This document shows positions 31,910 through 40,912 of a stretch of DNA of 64,000 nt, piece after piece. Numbering within the stretch: position 1 is the stretch's first letter; each line of letters opens with the position of its first letter. Position numbers and translations under genes: made by a program. Origin of the DNA: CAYOLL01 sp964404765 [NCBI: uncultured Gemmatimonadota bacterium] (GTDB taxonomy: Bacteria > 4572-55); the NCBI GenBank assembly GCA_964404765.1, contig CAYOLL010000001.1, positions 1 to 64,000 on the forward strand, written 5' to 3'. The notes beneath the pieces were generated by a model. The model made no database searches, was not told where the DNA came from, and saw only the letters and a program-made list of their open reading frames with translations.

Positions 31910-33280
31910 ATGAGTGCTCCTACTGATTTTTCGCTGGCGAATGAGAGTCTAAAACAACAAGTCCTGATTTTGCAAAAAGAAATTTCCCGCATGCGAGAGG
32001 AGCTTAAGCAGGCCAAGACCGAGCGTGATCGTCATCTGGAAACATTAGCCGAGTCAGAACGAATTTATCGCACGATATACGATACGACACTAGCCTTGGC
32101 AAATGAAGATAATGTGGATGACGTGCTGCGGATTATTGCCGACCGGGCTACAGAGTTACTAGAATCTTCCGATTGTGCGGTTTATCTTATTGACAATCGT
32201 AGCCACATTTTAATTCCAATTTACTCTAATAATTACAAAGACCAAGAGCAAATTCTCAAGCACTATTTGCGTCTTGGCGAAGGTCTTAGCGGACGTGTCG
32301 CGCAGACGGGCATTCCGGCCTATATTAATTACGACGATGACTTCGACTATTCATCGCATATTCCCGATACTGATTCCGGGGAAGATTCTTTTCAATCTCT
32401 TATTTCCGCGCCTATTTTTGATAGCCGCGGTGTGGCGGGTGTGATCACAATCAGCAAGGATTATGCAAAGTTTGATGATGACGACATTGTCAAGCTGACG
32501 ATTTTTGCCAGCAAGGCTGAAATTGCTATGAATCGGGCTAACAGCGTTCAACAGTTGCGTCAATCGGAAAAGGAACTGAAGGAAGCCAATGCCGCTAAAG
32601 ATAAGTTTATGTCGATTATTTCTCACGATCTTAAAAACCCACTGACCGGAATTATTGGCTTTACAGAAATGCTCAAGTATTCTTTGGTCGATACAAGCAA
32701 AGACGATTTGGTAGTTATTATCAGTGATTTACACGATTCCGCCGAAAAAACGTATCAGCTTCTATCAAATCTGTTGGATTGGTCCCGTCTGCAGCGTGGT
32801 AAGATGGATTATCAACCTTCGTTGTTGGACACGGATTATATTATTCAGAATAATTTGGCACTGCATCAGGCAACGGCCAAGCAGAAAAATATTACCCTGA
32901 AGGCTAAGGTTGGCGAAGGCAGTTTTGTTCAGGCCGATTTAAATATGATCGATACGGTTGTGCGAAATTTGATCGCGAACGCAATAAAATTCACCCCCGC
33001 TGGCGGCTCAATTACGGTTACTTCTGACATTAATCAAGAGAATATTCAGGTTACTGTGACGGATTCCGGCATTGGTATGAGCGCAAGCGATCTAAAAAAA
33101 CTGTTTCGTATTGATGAAAAATTCCAAAATCCCGGTACAAATAATGAAAAAGGTACCGGCTTGGGTCTGATTTTGTGCAAGGAACTGGTCGAGATGAACC
33201 GCGGTCGGATTTGGGTAGAAAGCGAAGTCGGACGTGGCACTTCCTTCCATTTTACTTTGCCAAAAGTCGATCTTTCTTAA
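31910..33280 (+). CDS. GAF-domain sensor histidine kinase
   Basis: 456-residue cytosolic-looking kinase with no membrane segment. The N-terminal coiled coil (about residues 10-52) is followed by a GAF domain (about 55-210), then HisKA with phospho-acceptor H239 in FMSIISHDLKNPL. The HATPase domain has an N box (NLIANAIKF), a G1 box (DSGIGM) and a G2 box (GTGLGLILCKEL). The signal sensed is unknown. No response regulator lies next to it, so it is an orphan kinase. The stop is three bases before the prenyltransferase gene, suggesting cotranscription. Confidence 0.9.
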   Translation: MSAPTDFSLANESLKQQVLILQKEISRMREELKQAKTERDRHLETLAESERIYRTIYDTTLALANEDNVDDVLRIIADRATELLESSDCAVYLIDNRSHILIPIYSNNYKDQEQILKHYLRLGEGLSGRVAQTGIPAYINYDDDFDYSSHIPDTDSGEDSFQSLISAPIFDSRGVAGVITISKDYAKFDDDDIVKLTIFASKAEIAMNRANSVQQLRQSEKELKEANAAKDKFMSIISHDLKNPLTGIIGFTEMLKYSLVDTSKDDLVVIISDLHDSAEKTYQLLSNLLDWSRLQRGKMDYQPSLLDTDYIIQNNLALHQATAKQKNITLKAKVGEGSFVQADLNMIDTVVRNLIANAIKFTPAGGSITVTSDINQENIQVTVTDSGIGMSASDLKKLFRIDEKFQNPGTNNEKGTGLGLILCKELVEMNRGRIWVESEVGRGTSFHFTLPKVDLS

Positions 33281-33283
33281 AGA

Positions 33284-34210
33284 ATGTCCTCTTTAAAAGC
33301 CTGGTTACAGGCATCCCGCCCGCCCGCTCTCGTCAATATTGCCTTACCGCTGCTTCTGGGTCAGACCATTGCTCGGATGTTTCAGCCCAAGACAGATTGG
33401 TTGGTTTTTGCTCTGCTGTTTGGTTACGGCCTGTTTATGCAATTTTTCATTGTTTTTATGAACGACTATGCGGACGCCGATGCCGACGCGATCAATCGGG
33501 ATTATACTATTTTTTCTGGCGGATCACGGGTATTGCCGGAAGGCCTTCTTTCGCCATTTGACTTACGGCAGGCCGGGTTGGTTGCAGGAATATTGGCGTT
33601 GGTTGTATGCGGCTGTATCGCTGGAATCTATGGGCGGTTGTGGCTCATTCCAATGGCGTTTTGCGGTTGTGGCTTGTTGTGGGCATACAGTTTTCCGCCA
33701 CTATGCTTAAACTACCGGGGTGGCGGCGAGATTTTGCAGGGAATCGGCTGCGGCATTGTGTTACCCATGATCGGGTTTTACGCGCAAATCGGGCGGTTAT
33801 ATCCAACAAATTTCAGCATTTTTATTGTGGCCTATTTCCTATTGCAAACAGCCGGTTCTATCGCCACAGCTTTGCCGGATTTTCGGGCGGATCGTTTGGC
33901 AGGGAAGCGCACGTTACCTGCTTTGCTTGGCCCGGTCAAGGCCGCGCTGATTTGCCAGGGACTGTGCAGTTTAGCCATTTATTTAACCTATGATTATGGA
34001 GCCGTTTTTGGCCACTTCCAGATAAACTTTTGGCAGACATCCCGTGATTTTCTCTTGATTGTAACGACTCTTGTTTTTTTGATCAGCACCTTTTTAATTT
34101 TATTGCTAAACGTATCAGGGAAGTTTTTGCAGTTCTATACAGCTGGCGTCTTGCTGTTGTCTGTTTTGTATGTGATCCGAGTTGTCTATATCTTTATGGT
34201 AATGGTATAA
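33284..34210 (+). CDS. UbiA-family prenyltransferase (MenA-like)
   Basis: Integral membrane enzyme that attaches an isoprenoid chain to an aromatic or similar acceptor. It is 308 residues with about eight hydrophobic helices. The first Asp-rich motif is NDYADADADAINRDY (residues 60-74), and the second is in DFRADRLAGKRTLPALLG. The second motif is most like MenA, which makes demethylmenaquinone, but no other men gene is nearby, so the substrate is not certain. Coupled to the upstream histidine kinase. Confidence 0.8.
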   Translation: MSSLKAWLQASRPPALVNIALPLLLGQTIARMFQPKTDWLVFALLFGYGLFMQFFIVFMNDYADADADAINRDYTIFSGGSRVLPEGLLSPFDLRQAGLVAGILALVVCGCIAGIYGRLWLIPMAFCGCGLLWAYSFPPLCLNYRGGGEILQGIGCGIVLPMIGFYAQIGRLYPTNFSIFIVAYFLLQTAGSIATALPDFRADRLAGKRTLPALLGPVKAALICQGLCSLAIYLTYDYGAVFGHFQINFWQTSRDFLLIVTTLVFLISTFLILLLNVSGKFLQFYTAGVLLLSVLYVIRVVYIFMVMV

Positions 34211-34215
34211 TCAGA

Positions 34216-34848
34216 TCAGAAAATTTTTAAGCGGTGGATTTCTGCTTTCAAATTCCGACGAGCAGGCGCTTCATATTGAATAAGCATCCGCTCGGTGTGA
34301 TAAAGGTGTGGACGATTCAAAAACGCTTGCAGAACTTTTTTTCGCTTTTGACGATAGACAAGACCGGGCACCCAACCATATTCCTTGCGAATCGCTGCCG
34401 CGTATGCTTCGTAATTTGCAGTATCCGCGCCTAAAATGGCCAAGTCTGCATCCAGCAAAATGGCTGCGTCCGGTACGTCTGGCAGGAGCTCGTGTGTTTT
34501 TGTTGCCAGAATCAGCTGCTCAACCCGACGGATCAATGCGGGATTCAAATGTTGCATCGCAAGTACATTTTGTGTGTATTCTGCGCTGCGCTCCTCGTTA
34601 TCTTTGGCCTGAGGGTTGTAAATGATGTCATGAAACCAGGCCGCCAGCCGCAGCTCCCAACAACCTGTATTACCGTCAGTCAGCCACTCGATACTATTCA
34701 GGACTTGGCTGATATGGTGCAGGTTGTGATAATGCCGACAAGGGTCGGTATATTTTTGGACTAATTCCTCATAAATTACGATGGCAACTGTTTCTGGGAT
34801 TCCTAATTCATTTGCCAGGTGCTGCCATTTTTGGCGTAGCGACTCCAT
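34216..34848 (-). CDS. HD-domain metal-dependent phosphohydrolase-like protein
   Basis: 210 residues from ATG at 34848, six bases after a GGAG site; a TTG at 34860 overlaps that site. Histidine/aspartate pairs HYHNLHH and AAWFHDIIYNP, then DADLAILGA, match the predicted HD phosphohydrolases of the COG4339 type. The substrate is unknown. It converges tail to tail with the prenyltransferase gene five bases away. Confidence 0.75.
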   Translation of the reverse strand: MESLRQKWQHLANELGIPETVAIVIYEELVQKYTDPCRHYHNLHHISQVLNSIEWLTDGNTGCWELRLAAWFHDIIYNPQAKDNEERSAEYTQNVLAMQHLNPALIRRVEQLILATKTHELLPDVPDAAILLDADLAILGADTANYEAYAAAIRKEYGWVPGLVYRQKRKKVLQAFLNRPHLYHTERMLIQYEAPARRNLKAEIHRLKIF

Positions 34849-35149
34849 ATTATTCTCCAATTTTAACTATAAAACGCGAAGGACAAAAAAAAGGTTGCGT
34901 CTGTCAAAAGCGTGGCTTATTTTGATTCAATCTACAAGCTGCTGACTCCCGCCAGCCAAAGCAATCTATACTTAAGCGGACAAAGGCTTTGCTTTTGTCG
35001 TTTCTGAAATGTGGGCGAGAAAATTGCCGGACTATCAGTGGATTTTCTCCGATGCATTCAGATTTCAAACTTAACCTGTCTAAAGTTTCTTTATTTTTAA
35101 ATTTCCCATTATCTTTTAAATTTTGCAAGTACTTCCGGAGGTTTTTTTA
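34849..35149. other. Non-coding stretch between divergent genes
   Basis: 301 bases between the HD gene (-) and the PorV-type gene (+). It must hold promoters for both, but I could not point to convincing -35/-10 pairs. No RNA or repeat was recognised. CCGGAGGT at 35135-35142 is the ribosome-binding site for the next gene. Confidence 0.5.
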
Positions 35150-36049
35150 ATGCGTTTAAAAATGATTGCTATTTTTGGAATTATCTGGTACGGATTAATT
35201 TCGTTGGCGTCTGCGGAATCCGGCACAGCTCTTTTGCAATTTCTCAAACTTGGCGCGGGCGCCCGTCCGGCTGGCATGGGCGATGCTTTTGTGGGCATGC
35301 GCGATAGCGGTGCGGGCGGGCTTTACTGGAATCCTGCTTTGGCCGGTTATGCCGAAAAGACGGAGGTCATGTTTAGCTATGCAAATTGGTTTATGGATAC
35401 GAGCCACAACTATTTTGGTGGTGTCCGAAAATTCGGCAAATACAATGTTGGGCTAAACGTGGTCTATTTTGACGGCGGGGACTTTGAGTGGCGTGATGAC
35501 AAGCCTTCCGAGACGCCGCAAGGCACGTTTTCTGCGAATGATTTGGCAATTGGTTTGACTGTGGCCCGGCGGGTAACCAACGATATTTCATTTGGTTTAA
35601 CCGCCAAATATTTGTTTGAAAAAATCCAGGCCGAAGAAGCAAAGGGTTATGCTGTGGATCTGGGTCTGCTCTATGAACCGATTATTGACAAGCTGGCAAT
35701 CGGTTTTTCCATTTCTAATATTGGCCCTAAAATGAAGTTCATTGCCGATGAATTCGAGTTGCCCATGGTTGTTCGCGCCGGCTTTACTTATCCTCTTAAT
35801 CGGTTTACTGTAATGGCTGTTGATTTTAACAAGGCTTCCGACACTGGCTTGCGTTTGCAGACGGGTTTGGAACTAAGTATTCGCCATATTTTGACCGTGC
35901 GCGCCGGTTATAAAGTTAATCATGATACAGAGGATTTTACTGCGGGGAGCGGCATTGCTTTTAAAAATTATCGAATTGATTACGCCTTTGTGCCACATTC
36001 CGATAATTTAGGCGATGTACATTATTTTGCTATCGGCATTAAGTTTTAG
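35150..36049 (+). CDS. PorV/PorQ family outer-membrane beta-barrel protein
   Basis: 299 residues from ATG 35150. The first 23 residues (MRLKMIAIFGIIWYGLISLASA) look like a signal peptide. They are followed by the family start FLKLGAGARPAGMGDAFVG and LYWNPALAG, then alternating beta strands up to the last strand HYFAIGIKF. The family (UPF0164/PorV-like) includes the lipoprotein-shuttle PorV of type IX secretion and related barrels. Membership is clear, but whether this protein serves type IX secretion is open because no other por gene is in view. Confidence 0.85.
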   Translation: MRLKMIAIFGIIWYGLISLASAESGTALLQFLKLGAGARPAGMGDAFVGMRDSGAGGLYWNPALAGYAEKTEVMFSYANWFMDTSHNYFGGVRKFGKYNVGLNVVYFDGGDFEWRDDKPSETPQGTFSANDLAIGLTVARRVTNDISFGLTAKYLFEKIQAEEAKGYAVDLGLLYEPIIDKLAIGFSISNIGPKMKFIADEFELPMVVRAGFTYPLNRFTVMAVDFNKASDTGLRLQTGLELSIRHILTVRAGYKVNHDTEDFTAGSGIAFKNYRIDYAFVPHSDNLGDVHYFAIGIKF

Positions 36050-36195
36050 TTGGTGTACTTGATCCTGAATTGTTCATCAGATCATCGTACCTCAAAAGTC
36101 CAATCTTTGATTTTTGAGCAAAAAAAAACTAACTGCAGAGTTCCGCCAAGTTTTTCTCTGCGAAACTTCGCGCCACACTTTGCGAAACTTTACGG

Positions 36196-36897
36196 TTAGC
36201 CATTTGGTTCCGGTTTGTCCTGGTTAGGTCTTTGCGTGAGAGTTGAGCGGGCTTTACCAATGGTTTTTCGTAGCGCAATCTCAATAATTCCGGAACTTTT
36301 AATATCATTATAAAACGGGAGTATACAAAAACCGATACCCAAAACGGTTATAAAAATGCGAACTGATATAGAGACATTCGCAAAATTATAGGGCAGTGTA
36401 ATTGATTGTGAGATGGATGTAAGACCGGTTATGAGTAATATTATTAAAAACGAGAACTTCCAGCGGTTTGGCACAAAAAAAAGTCGATTAGAAATGATTA
36501 ATTTAAATATACAGCCAATCAAGCTTGAAATTGTGGTTGCAACTCCGGCGCCAATAATCCCAAATGATGGGACAAGTGCGTAGTTTAAGCCAATATTTAT
36601 CCCACCGGAAATGACAAAAACGACCATGTCCCAATACGTTTTTTTCTGGATCAGTGGGCCAGGCGCAAAATATCCGCCTAAATAATAGAGGATTGAGCTG
36701 CACAGTATCCAGGGGATGTACACGCCAATATTATCGTAGGCACTATGCGCACTAAATAATTTGATGACGGGGGCGCCCCATAGTCCGGCGATAATTATCG
36801 ATACCAGGCCAAGCGCTGAGAACCCGCTAAAAAAATAGGCATAACGCGAAGGCGCCCAAGATTCTCGAAATGTAGCCAGGATATAAGGAGCCCAGGC
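36196..36897 (-). CDS. Polysaccharide flippase, C-terminal part (frameshifted)
   Basis: This frame encodes the last part of an MOP-family O-antigen/polysaccharide exporter, including FAWAPYILATFRESWAPSRY, YIPWILCSSILYYLGGYFAPG and four or five hydrophobic helices. The frame stays open up to the A9 run at 36898-36906 and continues the N-terminal half at 36795-37715. An isolated start would be GTG 36723. Together they make an exporter of about 507 residues. One missing base in the homopolymer separates them. Confidence 0.8.
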   Translation of the reverse strand, partial: AWAPYILATFRESWAPSRYAYFFSGFSALGLVSIIIAGLWGAPVIKLFSAHSAYDNIGVYIPWILCSSILYYLGGYFAPGPLIQKKTYWDMVVFVISGGINIGLNYALVPSFGIIGAGVATTISSLIGCIFKLIISNRLFFVPNRWKFSFLIILLITGLTSISQSITLPYNFANVSISVRIFITVLGIGFCILPFYNDIKSSGIIEIALRKTIGKARSTLTQRPNQDKPEPNG

Positions 36898-37715
36898 AAA
36901 AAAAAACCGGATACCGCAGTATCAAATACACTAGCTATTGTACCAGCCACGGAAAAAACACCGACTTCGTTCATCGATGTAAAGCCTGCTAAAAAAACAC
37001 GGTCAACAAATCGAGTGGAAAATGCAAACACGTTGAGACCCAATAACGGCAAAGAATAAGCAATAAGTTCGCGCATTTTGCTCTTCGAAATTTGTGAAAG
37101 ACGTATGTAGTTTCCGACCGTTGAAATTGCCAAAACACCGGTAGCAATGACAATACAACCGGTAAAGGTAAGGATTGCCTGACTTCGCCATTCCCAAAAA
37201 ATTAAACCGATCACGGTAATAATGCCACCGATGCCTGCTTGTAAAATTGTAATTTGCAAATAATATTGTGACCGAAATGTCCATTTTAAAAGGCTCATCC
37301 CTACATAACGAATGCCTTCAGCCACGGTGGACAAAGCAACAACGGCAACAAAAGCCCACACCTTATCAACTTCCTTAAAGATTTTTGGGACAATAGGGGC
37401 GGATACAAAAATCAACACAACCATCACAGCCATTCCTATTGCGCTGATGAAAAAGGAAGATGAAAGATAAGCCTGTTTTTCCTGCTCATCCTTTGCGTCA
37501 ATAAAAAATCGAGGCAGTCCGTCAGAGGCAACCGACAATAAACCAACGACCGACAAAAAGGCGGCAATTGTCAGAACCAGTTGAAAATATCCGTATTCTG
37601 CCGGGCTAAAGTAGGCGATCGTCAACGGGGCAATAGCCAACTTAATGATTCGGGAAACCCAATTGGCTGCTGAGTAAAAGAAGGTATCTTTAAAGAGGGT
37701 GGTTTTAGGCGTCAT
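36795..37715 (-). CDS. Polysaccharide flippase, N-terminal part (frameshifted)
   Basis: MOP-superfamily lipid-linked oligosaccharide flippase (Wzx-like). From ATG 37715 (MTPKTTLFKDTFFYSAANWVSR) there are about nine helices up to VSGFF. Past the T9 run (36898-36906 on the plus strand as A9), the frame reads unrelated residues to a stop at 36795, while the real continuation is in the other frame. The start overlaps the stop of the glycosyltransferase gene by 11 bases. Either a true pseudogene, a slippage-controlled gene or a base-call error in the homopolymer. Confidence 0.85.
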   Translation of the reverse strand: MTPKTTLFKDTFFYSAANWVSRIIKLAIAPLTIAYFSPAEYGYFQLVLTIAAFLSVVGLLSVASDGLPRFFIDAKDEQEKQAYLSSSFFISAIGMAVMVVLIFVSAPIVPKIFKEVDKVWAFVAVVALSTVAEGIRYVGMSLLKWTFRSQYYLQITILQAGIGGIITVIGLIFWEWRSQAILTFTGCIVIATGVLAISTVGNYIRLSQISKSKMRELIAYSLPLLGLNVFAFSTRFVDRVFLAGFTSMNEVGVFSVAGTIASVFDTAVSGFFLPGLLISWLHFENLGRLRVMPIFLAGSQRLAWYR

Positions 37716-39018
37716 TTTTTGTCGGGGGGTGTGCCAATTCAAGGAGTTGTCGAATGAGAAACGGCTTGTCGGATAATTGCAGGGCTTCTACACCGCCGCT
37801 GTCAATCACCGCTTTTACCAAAACTTGCAGCCGTTCTTTGGAAAGCCCGCCACCATAGCAATAGGCCAACCGTGAGGGATGGTATATCCATTCTAATGGA
37901 ATATCACCTGAGATAATTTGCAAAAACTTTTTGGCTACACATTTTGCTTCCCAATTGGTTTCGACAAAATCTTGTGCCTTTTGCCCTAACTCCAACCGAA
38001 AAGTGGTATCCGTAATCATGCGTTCAATTGCGACTTCTATTTCTTCGGGTAGACAATATAAGGACGGCGGGATAAACGGCAGTTCAAAATCCTGTTCAAT
38101 CTGTCTTACATAGTAGCCTCCCACAACCGCCGGTTTGCCAAAAAAAGCCGCTTCCGTGGCAAACCCTGCTAAGGGGGTGTCGCTATATAATTGGTCAACA
38201 ACAAAATCACACCTCGTTAATTCTTCCAAAACAATTGCATGTGATTTGCCGGTAATCTCAATAAATTCAATAGAATACCCTTTTTCTTTCAGATTTTCTT
38301 TCAGACTTGAAATCGCTTTGCGAATATGATCGGAACCTTTTGCTTCGGGATGTGACGGCGCATGTAAAATTCGAATTGTACCGTGAGCTGTTGGCATATT
38401 ATTAGTGCTTGTTACTTTATCTTTAATAAAGGGAATTCCTATTGCAAGGGCAAGTATAAACGGACGCTCATGAAACACCGCTTGAGGCGGATGTTGAAGA
38501 ATAAAATCGGCATAAGATTCAATTTTACAAATACGCTTTTTTGTCTTCTTAGCTAATAAAACACACGCTTCAATACTTCTACCGGAGTTTGAAGCCATCA
38601 AGACCCCATCTAAGTACGGCGGACGGGAGTCACTCCCATGAAAAACATATACAATTTTTTTCCGCAGAAATCGTAGTAAGGGCAGTTCATAGTAGCGAAA
38701 GAACGTTGTTCCAAAACTATATATAAACACATCGTGTGTACATAGCAGCCAACTCATAACTACAATTCGCAGAATAAACTCACAAATCCATAATGCGCCT
38801 TGAGGCAAAATGCCGGATGATTTCCGAATGGCGTCCATACGCTTCCATGAAGCGTGTTCCAACAATTTAACAATCTTAGGTTGTCGGCGCACTTCGGCAT
38901 ATTTATGCTGTGAGTTAAATAAATTTATGTAGGTAACCTGATGCCCTAAATCTTGAAAACCTTGAGCCAGATTTGTGTAATAACCCGCTATTTCATACAG
39001 ACCGAGAAAAATGCGCAT
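37705..39018 (-). CDS. Glycosyltransferase (GT-B fold, likely GT4-like)
   Basis: 437 residues. It starts MRIFLGLYEIAGYYTNLAQGF with the open N-terminal Rossmann segment GFQDLGHQVTYIN. In the middle is HAPSHPEAKGSDHIRKAI, and the C-terminal donor domain has SDTPLAGFATEAAFFGKPAV followed by ELGQKAQDFVETNWE. This is the arrangement of GT-B glycosyltransferases acting on activated sugars. The exact sugar is unknown. The upstream neighbours make and decorate amino sugars, so it likely adds one of them to the lipid carrier. Confidence 0.75.
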   Translation of the reverse strand: MRIFLGLYEIAGYYTNLAQGFQDLGHQVTYINLFNSQHKYAEVRRQPKIVKLLEHASWKRMDAIRKSSGILPQGALWICEFILRIVVMSWLLCTHDVFIYSFGTTFFRYYELPLLRFLRKKIVYVFHGSDSRPPYLDGVLMASNSGRSIEACVLLAKKTKKRICKIESYADFILQHPPQAVFHERPFILALAIGIPFIKDKVTSTNNMPTAHGTIRILHAPSHPEAKGSDHIRKAISSLKENLKEKGYSIEFIEITGKSHAIVLEELTRCDFVVDQLYSDTPLAGFATEAAFFGKPAVVGGYYVRQIEQDFELPFIPPSLYCLPEEIEVAIERMITDTTFRLELGQKAQDFVETNWEAKCVAKKFLQIISGDIPLEWIYHPSRLAYCYGGGLSKERLQVLVKAVIDSGGVEALQLSDKPFLIRQLLELAHPPTKNDA

Positions 39019-39054
39019 AATATCGGTACGATTAGCCTACATTAATTAACGATT

Positions 39055-40002
39055 TTAACGATTTAAATTTTTAAGCTTTTTTTGTATTTCTAAAAATTCC
39101 GACAACGGTTTGGCGGGCGAACCTGTCCATGTCTCGCCTGCCGGCACATTTTTCGTAACCACTGCGCCTAACCCTACTGTCGATTTTGCTCCAATTATTA
39201 AACCGTCTCGTAATGCAGCGCTTGGCGCAATCCAGCTAAAATCTTCTATAATAGTACTGCCGCCAATCATGGCATGTGCAATTACAGTCGCATGTTGTCC
39301 AATCGTGACATTATGAGCGATATGAACCAGATTGTCGATTTTTGCGCCTTTACGGATGATCGTATTGCCAAGAGTTCCACGGTCAATACACGTATTTGCG
39401 CCTATTTCAACGTCTTCCTCAATGAGAACCCCACCGATGTGCGGAAACTTTTCAAATTCTCCCTTCTCATTACGAGTGTAGCCAAATCCATCTGCGCCAA
39501 TAACAGTTCCAGCATGAATAATTACATGCTTTCTGATCGTGACATTATCGTAAATATAACAATGGCCATAAATAACACTGTCCTGGTCTATTTCGGATTT
39601 TCCAATAAAAGTAAAAGGACCAATATATGTTTCAGGGTGGACATGAGCCTCAGGATGGATGTACGCCGTTGGATGGATTCCATATAACGGTTTTTGGCTA
39701 AACAGAGCGTCTACAATTCTAATAAAACATAGCTTTGGATTTTCAACAATAATAAACAATTTGTTTTGTCGCAGAACCTCGCTTAGATGAATACTGTTGT
39801 CACAGATAATAATGTCGGCTCGTGTTTTTTCCAAAAGCTCTTGTTTATCTTTCCTTGTCGGATTAATCCAGACTATGGTATCGGATTCGGCTTCAAGAAT
39901 TGGTTTTGCATTTGTAAAAAATCTATTCTCATAATTTCCTACAACTTGATAGGAGACATTACTAAGAAGTTTCTGTATATCTTCGAGCAAAAAATGCTTC
40001 AT
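39055..40002 (-). CDS. LpxD-type left-handed beta-helix N-acyltransferase
   Basis: 315 residues. The N-terminal part (residues 1-105) resembles the LpxD nucleotide-binding domain. From about 107 the left-handed beta-helix hexapeptides run ([21 protein letters not shown]). The LpxD signature DGFGY (171-175) and the catalytic His in HIAHNV (H230) are both present. LpxD transfers a 3-hydroxyacyl chain from ACP to the amine of UDP-glucosamine. Here it lies inside a sugar cluster that has its own ACP and acyl-chain genes, so an amino-sugar acyltransferase for that glycan is more likely than lipid A synthesis. Confidence 0.8.
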   Translation of the reverse strand: MKHFLLEDIQKLLSNVSYQVVGNYENRFFTNAKPILEAESDTIVWINPTRKDKQELLEKTRADIIICDNSIHLSEVLRQNKLFIIVENPKLCFIRIVDALFSQKPLYGIHPTAYIHPEAHVHPETYIGPFTFIGKSEIDQDSVIYGHCYIYDNVTIRKHVIIHAGTVIGADGFGYTRNEKGEFEKFPHIGGVLIEEDVEIGANTCIDRGTLGNTIIRKGAKIDNLVHIAHNVTIGQHATVIAHAMIGGSTIIEDFSWIAPSAALRDGLIIGAKSTVGLGAVVTKNVPAGETWTGSPAKPLSEFLEIQKKLKNLNR

Positions 40003-40004
40003 AA

Positions 40005-40502
40005 TTATATCTTCCTTTCGTCTTCCCAGTCAATAATTAGTCGTTCAGCAGCTTTAAGAGTGCTGTCATAATACTGCCAATTACGCAAGGCCCGTTGTTG
40101 AATGCAACGTTCGATTCGTTCCTTTGGTGACATTGTATTTTCTTGCCACCACTCCGGATGCGTCAAAACTTGAAGGTGTGAATCCTCTGCTTTTTCTAAC
40201 ACATCGTAAAGTCGTCGATGTCGCCAATAACCATTTGAATCCGAGCAATAACCCACTTCTTTTTGAAAATAATCGGCATAAGTATTAATTAAGCCGCCAT
40301 AACTCCACTGCCGATAATTGTCCAGTAAAAACGGCGTCGGATTGTGAAAAGAAAACACTTTTATCTCAACATCGAAAAAATCTTCCAACATGCGCCGATC
40401 TTGTATTAAATACTTTTCAAGGTCTGATTCACTTTGAATTACTCTATCTTCGCTATCAAGATGAAGACCGATGGAATGGCCCAATTTAATGATCGCTCTG
40501 AT
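40005..40502 (-). CDS. Polysaccharide-deacetylase-like protein, C-terminal part (frameshifted)
   Basis: The frame continues the protein at 40439-40783 after the T7 run at 40502-40508. Visible parts are [31 protein letters not shown] and LTHPEWW, the latter typical of the distal part of deacetylase-like proteins in O-antigen clusters. It overlaps nothing on the 3' side except a two-base gap to the acyltransferase gene. The natural start is in the N-terminal part. Confidence 0.65.
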   Translation of the reverse strand: MRAIIKLGHSIGLHLDSEDRVIQSESDLEKYLIQDRRMLEDFFDVEIKVFSFHNPTPFLLDNYRQWSYGGLINTYADYFQKEVGYCSDSNGYWRHRRLYDVLEKAEDSHLQVLTHPEWWQENTMSPKERIERCIQQRALRNWQYYDSTLKAAERLIIDWEDERKI

Positions 40503-40783
40503 TTTTTTGCAGTTTCGTTCTCAAAAACATTGTAAAAAACGCTCTGAAGATGAAGAAAATATGTTGCGGGAACATCTTCGGAAGCTTCAATTTCGGCCAA
40601 TCTTTGCGCACGTTGGGGAGAGAAATCAATGTCGTGTCGCCAAAGAATAAAACGCTCGGACTTATTGAAAGATAAATAGCTTCTAAATGTATACTTTGAT
40701 TTAGCAAGTTTCAACAGTTCCCTATAATGAGCTGTTGTAAAATCAGAAAAATGATAGCGCACTGCGTTTTTATTTATGGTCAT
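40439..40783 (-). CDS. Polysaccharide-deacetylase-like protein, N-terminal part (frameshifted)
   Basis: From ATG 40783 the protein reads MTINKNAVRYHFSDFTTAHY and FILWRHDIDFSPQRAQRLAEIE; the HDID motif is a metal-binding pattern of the NodB-like deacetylase fold. After NETAKK the frame leaves homology at the plus-strand T7 run (40502-40508). With one additional base it would go on as [17 protein letters not shown], giving one protein of about 258 residues. A role in trimming or shaping the glycan is likely but not proven. Confidence 0.65.
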   Translation of the reverse strand: MTINKNAVRYHFSDFTTAHYRELLKLAKSKYTFRSYLSFNKSERFILWRHDIDFSPQRAQRLAEIEASEDVPATYFLHLQSVFYNVFENETAKKSERSLNWAIPSVFILIAKIE

Positions 40784-40912
40784 ATTAGTTAATTTCCCCT
40801 ATAGATTGAAAGCTCAATAGATTGACCTCTGTCCAGTCTATTTTTGTAGCAGCCTTTAAAACAGAGCCAAGCACCCAAATTTTGAACGTCCTAAAATTTT
40901 AGCGATGTGAAG

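Noticed and set aside
34904-35128. Short - strand open frame of 74 codons in the gap before the PorV gene
   Set aside because: No ribosome-binding site, no homology and low-complexity composition.
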